Assembly: GCA_031257955.1 (NCBI GenBank)
Contig: JAIRNQ010000084.1
Coordinates: 1-5,825 of the forward strand
DNA from: Deltaproteobacteria bacterium
Lineage (GTDB): Bacteria; Desulfobacterota; Desulfarculia; Adiutricales; Adiutricaceae
Direction of reading: 5' to 3'
DNA length: 5,825 bases
Shown here piece after piece: positions 1 to 5,164 of this stretch. The position numbers were made by a program, and so were the translations under genes. Each line of letters starts with the position of its first letter. The first letter of the stretch is position 1. The notes beneath the pieces were generated by a model that was not told where the DNA came from, did no database searches, and worked only from the letters and a program-made list of their open reading frames with translations.

Positions 1-33
1 ACGGGACCCCCTTGGCCAAGCCGGGAGGCGGCC

Positions 34-246
34 ATGTCGGACAATAAACTCCCTACCTGCTGCGTCGCCCCAAGCCCCCCGGGCCCCGAGCGCGAAAGCC
101 CCATCCTCTCCGGCCCTTGCCCCAAGTGCGGGGCTGAGCAGCGTTTCTTTAGCCTAACCGATCTCCGCGGCCGAGAGGTCTGCCTGGCTTGCTGGGCCCC
201 CTTTGACGCCCGGGCCTTCGCCGAAGCCTTGGGCCTAAGCCTCTGA
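34..246 (+). CDS. Small zinc-ribbon-like protein, function unknown (70 aa)
   Basis: The sequence shows a 70-residue ORF whose ATG lies 5 nt after a strong Shine-Dalgarno (GGAGG, 24-28). It has two CxxC pairs, CPKCG at residues 29-33 and CLAC at 50-53, separated by 17 residues. This is the knuckle spacing of a small treble-clef or zinc-ribbon fold, so one structural zinc is likely. Two further cysteines (9-10) lie in a Pro/Ser-rich N-terminus that looks disordered. The C-terminus (about 54-70) may be a short helix. There is no signal peptide or membrane segment, so it is probably cytoplasmic. I do not recognise a named family. Such proteins often bind nucleic acid or a partner protein, but nothing here shows which. 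It precedes the bactofilin gene by 263 bp, and that gene has its own promoter, so the two need not be co-transcribed. The gene is supported by its ribosome-binding site and cysteine pattern. Confidence 0.72.
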   Translation: MSDNKLPTCCVAPSPPGPERESPILSGPCPKCGAEQRFFSLTDLRGREVCLACWAPFDARAFAEALGLSL

Positions 247-313
247 GCCCTCCCGACTCCCCAGGGCCAGCCCCCAGGGCCTGACCCCTTTGGGCCCGGG
301 CACCCTTTGGCCA

Positions 314-373
314 GGCCCGCCCTGGACGCTTTGGGGCGGGCCGACTTTCGCGCCGCGACGGCCCGCGGCCCGC
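314..373. repeat. GC-rich inverted repeats with competing pairings
   Basis: A perfect 9-bp inverted repeat, GGCCCGCCC (314-322) and GGGCGGGCC (334-342), has an 11-nt loop. Its right arm overlaps GCGGGCCG (336-343), which can instead pair with CGGCCCGC at 359-366 or with a second copy at 366-373. Only one of these hairpins can form at a time. None is followed by a T-run, so a standard intrinsic terminator is not supported. The element lies between the zinc-ribbon gene and the bactofilin promoter. It may protect or end the upstream mRNA 3' end, or it may just reflect high GC. Confidence 0.4.
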
Positions 374-401
374 GCCGGCTGGGCTCGTGCGCCTGGACGC
401 C

Positions 402-430
402 TTGAGACCCGTTGGCTTTTGTGGTATAAA
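402..430 (+). promoter_or_regulatory. Sigma70-type promoter of the bactofilin gene
   Basis: TTGAGA (402-407) is followed by a 17-nt spacer and TATAAA (425-430). A TG dinucleotide at 422-423 gives an extended -10. Each hexamer matches consensus at 5 of 6 positions and the spacing is ideal. Transcription would start near 437 and leave an untranslated leader of about 70 nt before the ATG at 510. The position rules out the longer in-frame start at 387, which lies upstream of the promoter. Confidence 0.72.
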
Positions 431-509
431 TTGGCGAGCGGATACCCTCTGGCACGTTTTTTTCGCGCGCCCATGTTCGCGCCCTATTTTAATTTTAGGC
501 GGTGGTCCC

Positions 510-1064
510 ATGTTCGGAAAGAACTCCAAGAACGGCAAGCTCGGCAAGCACGTCTGGAACGCTTTTTTTGCCAGTAGCGTCGAGATAGAGGGATCTCTCC
601 GTTTTTCCGGCCTCCTAAACATCGACGGCAATTTAACCGGGGCAATAGTGGCCAAGGGCATGCTGGTGACCGGCAACAACGCCACCGTCACCGGTGACAT
701 TTTCGTGGAAAACCTTATCATCTCCGGAACGGTCAAGGGCAACATCTACGCCACCGGCGAAGTCCACCTAAACAACACGGCCAAGGTCATCGGAAACATC
801 AATTACAATTCCCTCTCCATTATTCCCGGGGCCTTTCACGAGGGCAATAGCCATTTCTTCACCGACCAGGAACGCGAAGAGCTGACGGCCAGGATTCACG
901 AGGAACTCCACCTCCCCCCGCCCAATGCCGAAACTTCTGGCAAGAACAAAAAAGGCAAGCCCCAGCCGCTCCCCGAGCCCATCACCATTGAGAAAGGCGA
1001 ACCCGGAAACCCTTCCCCGAGCGATGACCCTATCCAGGCCGCCCTAAAGGGATCGGCCAACTAA
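510..1064 (+). CDS. Bactofilin (polymer-forming cytoskeletal protein)
   Basis: This 184-residue protein has a bactofilin (DUF583) core at about residues 22-112. The core is a run of short beta-strand and turn repeats rich in Gly, Val, Ile and Asn, such as VEIEGSLRFSG, NIDGNLTG, ISGTVKGNIYATGEVHL and AKVIGNI. Bactofilins fold into a right-handed beta-helix that polymerises without nucleotide, usually at the inner membrane or poles, where they scaffold cell-wall or polarity proteins. The short basic N-terminus (MFGKNSKNGKLGK) may contact membrane or a partner. After the core comes a charged segment (about 115-135) and a disordered Pro/Lys/Glu-rich tail to residue 184. Length is typical of the family. 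I chose the ATG at 510 because it follows GGTGG (501-505) and the promoter at 402-430; the in-frame ATG at 387 is upstream of that promoter. No M23 peptidase or ParA-like partner gene adjoins it, so it looks monocistronic and ends at the terminator at 1150-1178. Confidence 0.93.
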   Translation: MFGKNSKNGKLGKHVWNAFFASSVEIEGSLRFSGLLNIDGNLTGAIVAKGMLVTGNNATVTGDIFVENLIISGTVKGNIYATGEVHLNNTAKVIGNINYNSLSIIPGAFHEGNSHFFTDQEREELTARIHEELHLPPPNAETSGKNKKGKPQPLPEPITIEKGEPGNPSPSDDPIQAALKGSAN

Positions 1065-1110
1065 AGGCCCCGCCAACTTGGCAGACGCCTATCCCGATTG
1101 TCTATCCCCA

Positions 1111-1138
1111 AATCCGGCGACTAAACCATCGCCGGATT
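1111..1138. other. 10-bp perfect hairpin downstream of bactofilin
   Basis: AATCCGGCGA (1111-1120) and TCGCCGGATT (1129-1138) form a perfect 10-bp stem with an 8-nt loop, 46 nt after the bactofilin stop codon. There is no T-run on either side, so it is not a classical terminator by itself. It sits 12 nt before the terminator hairpin and may stabilise the bactofilin mRNA 3' end or block read-through from the opposite strand. Confidence 0.55.
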
Positions 1139-1149
1139 GAGCCGCGTCC

Positions 1150-1178
1150 AAAAAAAACCCGCCGAAGCGGGTTTTTTT
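1150..1178. terminator. Bidirectional intrinsic terminator between bactofilin and pyrG
   Basis: An A-tract (1150-1157) leads into CCCGC (1158-1162), a CGAA loop (1163-1166), GCGGG (1167-1171) and seven T (1172-1178). The whole forms a 12-bp palindrome around a tetraloop and gives a GC stem plus a U-tract on both strands. It lies between the convergent bactofilin (+) and pyrG (-) stop codons, 19 nt past the end of pyrG. Read from the pyrG side, the loop is a C(UUCG)G tetraloop, the especially stable kind, followed by eight U. Confidence 0.95.
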
Positions 1179-1197
1179 GTGTCGACCTGTTGGCCGG

Positions 1198-3045
1198 TTA
1201 TGGCCCTTCGGCGATCGTCTCGGCCTTCTCGCCTTTGGTCGCTTTGGCTACAGCGGCGGCGATTTTGGGCGCCTTGGGGGCTTTGGGCTCTTTGGCGGCG
1301 GCGGGGGCGGTTTTGGAGGCCTTGGCCGTTTTGGCGGGCTTTTCGGCCTTGGATTTGGCCTCGCCTTTGGGGAGGCCGTGGGCCAGGGCCGCCCCGATGA
1401 AGGCGCTGAAAAGCGGGTGGGGCTTCATGGGCGAGGACTTAAACTCGGGGTGAAACTGGCAACCCAGAAACCAAGGCTGGTCGGCCAGTTCGACGATCTC
1501 GACCAGTTTGGGCTTGGGCAGATTAGGGTTATCGAGGGGGTTCTCGGGCACTTGGCCGCTGATGACCAAACCGGCGGCGGTCAACTGATCGATATAGGCC
1601 GGGTTGAACTCGAAGCGGTGTCGGTGGCGCTCGTGGATGAGATCGGCCTGGTAGGCCTTGTGGGCTTTGGTGCCGGGGACCAGTTTGCAAGGGTAAGAGC
1701 CCAGGCGCATGCTGCCGCCCTTGGCGTCGCCGGGCGATCTTTTGGTCCTAAGGCCGGTCTTGGGGTCAAACCAGCTGGCCATGTGAAAGATGACCGGGTG
1801 GGGGGTGTTGGGGGCGAATTCCTCGGAGTCGGCCTTCTTGATCATGGCCACGTTCCTGGCCAGCTCAATGACGGCGCACTGGAGCCCCAGGCAGATGCCG
1901 AAAAACGGCCTCTTGTGGGTCCTGGCGTAGTTTATGGCCAAGACCATGCCCTCGATGCCCCTGTCGCCAAAGCCCCCGGGAACCAGTATGCCCTGGGCCT
2001 TGCCCAGGTAGTGTTCCAGATTCTTTGGCTTGAGGTCCTGGGCGTTGACGTAGTCCAGCTTGACTTTGACGTTATGGGCCAAGCCCCCGTGGGTCAAGGC
2101 CTCCTGGAGGCTCTTGTAGGATTCGGTCAGAGTCACGTATTTGCCCACGATGGCTATGGTCACGGTTTGGGTCAGCTTGGCTTGGCGTTCGACCAGATCC
2201 CTCCAAGGCTTGATATCGGGCGCCTTGGCACCCAGCTTCAAGAGAGAGGAGACCTTGCGTTCCAAGCCCTGCTCGTAAAGCCGGATGGGCAGTTCGTGAA
2301 TGTTGTTGACGTCCATGGCCGTGAAGACGGCGTCCTTGGAAACGTCGCAGAATAGGGCGATTTTGTTGCGGGTGTCCTTATCCATGGGCGCGCTGGAACG
2401 GCAAATGATTATGTCCGGCTGGATGCCCACGCCCCTCAGTTCTTTGACGCTGTGCTGGGTGGGCTTGGTTTTTAGCTCCAGGGTCGTCCCCAGGTAGGGA
2501 ACCAGGGTTAGGTGCATGAAAAGCGAGCGGCTTCTCCCCAGTTCGTGCTTTAGCTGGCGCAGGGCCTCAAGAAAGGGCTGACCCTCGATGTCGCCGACCG
2601 TGCCGCCGACCTCCACCAGAACCACGTCCAGTTCCGGCGAGCACATGGACATTATGGCCGCCTTAATCTCGTCGGTCACGTGGGGTATGACCTGGACCGT
2701 CCGTCCCAAATATAAGCCGTTTCGTTCTTTGTCCAAAACGGCGCTGTAGATGAGCCCGGCCGTGTAGCTCGACCGCCTGGTCATGGGCGTTCCCAGATAG
2801 CGCTCGTAGTGGCCCAGGTCCATGTCCGTTTCCGCCCCGTCGTCGGTCACGAAAACTTCCCCGTGTTGGTGGGGGCTCATGGTCCCAGGGTCCAGGTTCA
2901 AATAGGGGTCGAGTTTCTGCATGGAAACGCCCAGCCCCTTAAGCTTCAAAAGGCTCCCCAGCGAGGCCGAAGTTAGCCCTTTGCCCAGCGAGCTAAGCAC
3001 CCCGCCGGTGATAAAAATAAACTTGGTTTTGCCCTTGTTTTTCAT
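1198..3045 (-). CDS. pyrG: CTP synthase with a Lys/Ala-rich C-terminal extension
   Basis: CTP synthase (615 aa) converts UTP, ATP and glutamine to CTP, the last step of pyrimidine nucleotide synthesis, in the cytosol. The N-terminal synthetase domain (about 1-275) has the P-loop GGVLSSLGKG (14-23, Lys22), KLDPYLNLDPGTMSP, the DGAETDMDLGHYER segment and VEVGGTVGDIE (144-154). The class I glutaminase domain (about 295-557) has GGFGDRG, the nucleophile Cys385 in GICLGLQ, RHRHRFE, and His532/Glu534 in QFHPEF. All key residues are present. The ATG at 3045 was chosen because GGGGAG lies 4 nt upstream and the family motif starts at residue 8; the upstream in-frame ATG at 3138 would add 31 unconserved residues. 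The usual enzyme ends near residue 557 (about 535-550 aa in the family). Here a tail of about 60 residues, almost all Lys, Ala, Pro, Thr and Glu, continues to 615. guaA lies 235 bp upstream on the same strand, and the bidirectional terminator follows the stop. Confidence 0.97.
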   Translation of the reverse strand: MKNKGKTKFIFITGGVLSSLGKGLTSASLGSLLKLKGLGVSMQKLDPYLNLDPGTMSPHQHGEVFVTDDGAETDMDLGHYERYLGTPMTRRSSYTAGLIYSAVLDKERNGLYLGRTVQVIPHVTDEIKAAIMSMCSPELDVVLVEVGGTVGDIEGQPFLEALRQLKHELGRSRSLFMHLTLVPYLGTTLELKTKPTQHSVKELRGVGIQPDIIICRSSAPMDKDTRNKIALFCDVSKDAVFTAMDVNNIHELPIRLYEQGLERKVSSLLKLGAKAPDIKPWRDLVERQAKLTQTVTIAIVGKYVTLTESYKSLQEALTHGGLAHNVKVKLDYVNAQDLKPKNLEHYLGKAQGILVPGGFGDRGIEGMVLAINYARTHKRPFFGICLGLQCAVIELARNVAMIKKADSEEFAPNTPHPVIFHMASWFDPKTGLRTKRSPGDAKGGSMRLGSYPCKLVPGTKAHKAYQADLIHERHRHRFEFNPAYIDQLTAAGLVISGQVPENPLDNPNLPKPKLVEIVELADQPWFLGCQFHPEFKSSPMKPHPLFSAFIGAALAHGLPKGEAKSKAEKPAKTAKASKTAPAAAKEPKAPKAPKIAAAVAKATKGEKAETIAEGP

Positions 3046-3145
3046 GGCGCTCCCCGGCCCCAAAGGGCCCAATTCGATCTTTTTTACCCGTCCGAAACGG
3101 GCCCAAAAACTGTTTAACCCGCGAAAGGCAGTCCCCAAAAAACCT
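3046..3145 (-). promoter_or_regulatory. pyrG leader with a small hairpin, no clear promoter
   Basis: The 100 bp before pyrG contain its ribosome-binding site (GGGGAG on the minus strand, 3050-3055). They also contain a 5-bp inverted repeat, CCCGT (3087-3091) and ACGGG (3097-3101). GGGCCCAA occurs twice (3065-3072 and 3100-3107, give or take a base). I found no minus-strand -35/-10 pair of good quality. pyrG may therefore depend at least partly on read-through from guaA, or on a promoter I cannot recognise. Confidence 0.35.
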
Positions 3146-3257
3146 TAAAAGAGACCTTTTGCCCAGCGAAACTTTTGGTCCAAAAGAGCCTTTTCTGGCT
3201 CTAAAAGAGACCTTTTGCCCAGCGAATCGTTTGGTCCAGAATAGCCTTTTCTGGCCT
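3146..3257. repeat. 56-bp tandem duplication between guaA and pyrG
   Basis: Copy 1 (3146-3201) and copy 2 (3202-3257) lie end to end and differ at 6 of 56 positions by hand alignment. Both begin TAAAAGAGACCTTTTGCCCA. Differences cluster in the second half and fall in the hairpin arms of copy 2, which weakens its fold. The pair is bracketed by the 10-mer GTCCCCAAAA at 3131-3140 and 3266-3275. No ORF or transposase is associated with it. Confidence 0.9.
3182..3202 (-). terminator. Terminator-like hairpin downstream of guaA
   Basis: On the minus strand AGAGCC (3202-3197), loop AGAAAA and GGCTCT (3190-3185) form a 6-bp stem followed by TTT (3184-3182), then GG. It lies 79 nt past the guaA stop. 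The short U-tract suggests a weak or leaky terminator. The matching place in the other repeat copy (about 3241-3257) has lost pairing and the U-tract. If it works, it would lower pyrG transcription relative to guaA. Confidence 0.45.
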
Positions 3258-3280
3258 CTCCAAGCGTCCCCAAAACAATC

Positions 3281-4822
3281 TCATTCCCACTCAATGGTGC
3301 CCGGCGGTTTGGTGGAAATGTCGTAGACTACCCGGTTCACGCCCGCCACTTCGTTGATGATCCGGCTGGAAAGTTTGGCCAAAAGATCGTGCGGAAGCCT
3401 GGCCCAATCGGCCGTCATGGCGTCCACGCTGGTGACCGCCCTAATGGCCACGACGCGCCCGTAACTGCGCCCGTCGCCCATGACCCCGACGCTTTTGTTG
3501 GAGAGCAAAACGGCGAAGGCTTGCCAGATTTCCCGTTCCAGGCCGGCCTGCTTAATCTCTTGCCTGACGATGGAGTCGGCCCGGCGCAAAATGGCCAAAC
3601 CCTCGGGTTCCACCGGCCCTATTATCCTTATGGCCAAGCCCGGTCCGGGGAAGGGCTGACGCCACAGAAGGGAGTCGGGTATGCCCAATTCTTTTCCCAG
3701 GACCCTGACCTCGTCCTTGAAGAGATCCCGCAAGGGTTCGATGAGATGGAAGCCGATGTTTTCGGGTAGGCCCCCCACGTTATGGTGGCTTTTGATCATG
3801 GCCGAGGGGCCAAGCGGCGAGACGCTTTCTATGACGTCCGGATAGAGCGTCCCCTGGACCAGAAAATCGATTTTGCCGAGTTTTTCGGCCTCGTCGGTAA
3901 AGACATTGATGAAGGTTTCGCCGATGATTTTTCGCTTTCTCTCCGGGTCGCTCACCCCGGCCAGGGCGTTCAAAAATAGCGCCGAGGCGTCAACCACCTT
4001 CAGGTTCATTTCCGGGTAAGCCGCCGTCAAAGCCGCCTTGACCTCGTCGGCCTCGCCCTCCCGAAGGAGCCCGTTATCGACGAAAACCGACCAGAGCCTC
4101 CCGCCTATGGCCCGGGACATCAAGGCCGCGGCCACGGCCGAGTCCACGCCCCCGGAGAGGGCGCAGATGGCTTTACCGTCGCTACCGGTTTTGGCCCTGA
4201 CCGCCTCTATGGTGTCACGGGCGAAAGAGGATATTTTCCAATTCGGGACCAGGCCGGCCTCGGCCAAAAAATTCTTTAAAATGGTCTCGCCGTTTTGGGT
4301 GTGGTGGACTTCGGGGTGGAACTGGATGCAGAAGATTGCCGCCTTTTGGTTCTCCATGGCCGCCACCGGCAGATCGGACGTTCGGCCGGAAACCGCAAAA
4401 CCGGGCGGGGGCTCTTCCACCCGGTCCCCGTGGGACATCCAAACCGTGAATTCCTCTTGGGGTAGCCCTTTCCAGAGGGGCCCGTTGCCGGCGGCCTTAA
4501 AGACGGTAGGGCCGTATTCGCCGGTGGCTTCCTGGGTTAACCGGCCGCCCATTTCCAGGGCCAAAAGCTGCATGCCGTAACAAATTCCCAGTATGGGAAG
4601 GCCGGCCTCCAACAGCGTGGGATCCAGCTTTGGGGCCCCGACTTCGACGGCGCTGGCCGGCCCCCCGGACAAAATCAGCGCCCCCGGTTCCCGCTCCAAA
4701 TAGGGCCCGGCTTCCAGCCCGGCCGGCATAATTTCCGCGTAATAACCCGCCGATCTGGTTTTGCGGGCGATCAATTGCGTGTACTGGGATCCATAATCCA
4801 CGATCAGGACATGTCCGGGCAT
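3281..4822 (-). CDS. guaA: GMP synthase (glutamine-hydrolysing)
   Basis: GMP synthetase (513 aa, normal for the family) aminates XMP to GMP using ATP and glutamine in the cytosol, the last step of guanine nucleotide synthesis. The N-terminal class I glutaminase (about 1-190) has DYGSQYTQLIAR (9-20), SGGP, the nucleophile Cys81 in GICYGMQ, and His169/Glu171 in QFHPEVHHT. The ATP-pyrophosphatase domain (about 200-390) has the PP-loop SGGVDS (223-228), VDNGLLR, QGTLYPDVIES and IKSHHNVGGLPE. The C-terminal dimerisation and XMP-binding part has RQPFPGPGLAIRI (388-400), GDGRSYGRVVAIRAV and the family ending KPPGTIEWE. All catalytic motifs are intact. The ATG at 4822 was chosen because GAGGT lies 3 nt upstream and the protein then starts right at the conserved first strand. 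The in-frame ATG at 4936 would add 38 unconserved residues across the leader hairpins. guaB, the usual partner gene, is not adjacent. pyrG follows on the same strand. Confidence 0.98.
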   Translation of the reverse strand: MPGHVLIVDYGSQYTQLIARKTRSAGYYAEIMPAGLEAGPYLEREPGALILSGGPASAVEVGAPKLDPTLLEAGLPILGICYGMQLLALEMGGRLTQEATGEYGPTVFKAAGNGPLWKGLPQEEFTVWMSHGDRVEEPPPGFAVSGRTSDLPVAAMENQKAAIFCIQFHPEVHHTQNGETILKNFLAEAGLVPNWKISSFARDTIEAVRAKTGSDGKAICALSGGVDSAVAAALMSRAIGGRLWSVFVDNGLLREGEADEVKAALTAAYPEMNLKVVDASALFLNALAGVSDPERKRKIIGETFINVFTDEAEKLGKIDFLVQGTLYPDVIESVSPLGPSAMIKSHHNVGGLPENIGFHLIEPLRDLFKDEVRVLGKELGIPDSLLWRQPFPGPGLAIRIIGPVEPEGLAILRRADSIVRQEIKQAGLEREIWQAFAVLLSNKSVGVMGDGRSYGRVVAIRAVTSVDAMTADWARLPHDLLAKLSSRIINEVAGVNRVVYDISTKPPGTIEWE

Positions 4823-4835
4823 GCGACCTCGTTTT

Positions 4836-4875
4836 GGCCCCAAACGGGGCCCGTCTTGGCGCCGCTTTTCGGCGC
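4836..4875 (-). promoter_or_regulatory. Two GC hairpins just upstream of the guaA ribosome-binding site
   Basis: Reading with guaA, GCGCCG (4875-4870), loop AAAAG and CGGCGC (4864-4859) form the first hairpin. GGCCCC (4851-4846), loop GTTT and GGGGCC (4841-4836) form the second. The second ends 5 nt before the Shine-Dalgarno GAGGT (4830-4826). They could shield or expose the ribosome-binding site, or set mRNA stability. A further 60 nt upstream (about 4880-4950) is G-rich on this strand, with several GGGG runs. Confidence 0.5.
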
Positions 4876-4985
4876 GTTTTCCCCAAAATGGCCGTCCCCA
4901 AACCGCCCAAAGGCCAACCTCGGCCCCCACCGCCAAGCCCCCAAAGAGCCCCTAAGAACCCTTGCCTGGCCTTGTGAAATTGCCC

Positions 4986-5094
4986 TTGGTCTTTTACCGA
5001 ATCATTGAGGCGCTTTGCGGCCAAAAACCGTAATCGAGGTTGATTCAAGCCTAGGTTTAAAGGGATAAACCTATCAAAAACCAAGAAAGACCAA
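4986..5094 (-). ncRNA. Candidate structured leader RNA of guaA (three-way junction)
   Basis: Read 5' to 3' on the minus strand, the segment opens with UUGGUCUUU (5094-5086) and closes with AAAGACCAA (4994-4986), a perfect 9-bp closing stem. Inside, UAGGUUUA (5073-5066) and UAAACCUA (5059-5052) form an 8-bp hairpin with a 6-nt loop. GAAUCA (5046-5041) pairs with UGAUUC (5004-4999), extendable by two G-U pairs, and encloses a small hairpin, GGCCGCAAAGCGCC (5022-5009). The stems are nested and compatible, giving a three-way junction like that of several riboswitches. The junction sequences do not match the purine class or any other I can recall. It would lie about 40 nt after the start site predicted from the TATAAT at 5141-5146 and about 165 nt before the guaA ATG. 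No covariation evidence is available, and chance folding in an AT-rich leader is possible. Confidence 0.35.
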
Positions 5095-5140
5095 AAACCA
5101 AATTTAACGATTTTTTCGCTCCGTTGGTTAACGCAAGTCT

Positions 5141-5164
5141 ATTATAAGCGCTCATTTTTGTCAA
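5141..5164 (-). promoter_or_regulatory. Putative guaA promoter: TATAAT with a short-spaced TTGACA
   Basis: On the minus strand a perfect TTGACA (5164-5159) and a perfect TATAAT (5146-5141) occur, but the spacer is only 12 nt instead of about 17. The TATAAT could work with a poor -35 further upstream. Alternatively the TTGACA could pair with TAGACT (5141-5136), 17 nt away. Transcription would start near 5134 and give a leader of about 310 nt. This is the only credible promoter-like sequence I see upstream of guaA. Confidence 0.45.

Noticed and set aside
450..465. Sigma54-like promoter before bactofilin
   Set aside because: TGGCACG (450-456) matches the -24 box, but the -12 position reads TC instead of GC, and a much better sigma70 promoter lies just upstream.
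387..509. Longer in-frame start for the bactofilin (41 extra residues)
   Set aside because: It lies upstream of the strong promoter at 402-430 and has no ribosome-binding site, and the extra residues do not look like bactofilin.
1177..2355. 392-residue plus-strand ORF opposite pyrG
   Set aside because: It is the antisense shadow of pyrG: Gly/Leu-rich in its first part and with no domain, whereas pyrG on the other strand is fully conserved.
3046..3138. N-terminal extension of PyrG from the ATG at 3138
   Set aside because: CTP synthase begins at the KTKFIFITGG segment, and the ATG at 3045 has a good GGGGAG site. The extension is untypical sequence.
4823..4936. N-terminal extension of GuaA from the ATG at 4936
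   Set aside because: It would run through two GC hairpins and encode Arg/Gly/Trp-rich junk. The ATG at 4822 has GAGGT just upstream and fits the family start.
4880..4950. G-quadruplex in the guaA leader
   Set aside because: There are several G runs on the minus strand, but the loops between them (about 6, 9 and 15 nt) are too long for a convincing quadruplex.
4497..5084. 195-residue minus-strand ORF overlapping guaA and its leader
   Set aside because: It is out of frame with guaA, has no ribosome-binding site and encodes low-complexity Arg/Gly sequence.
4986..5094. Known purine riboswitch
   Set aside because: The closing-stem neighbours lack the conserved junction and loop sequences of the guanine/adenine aptamer, so no known class is claimed.
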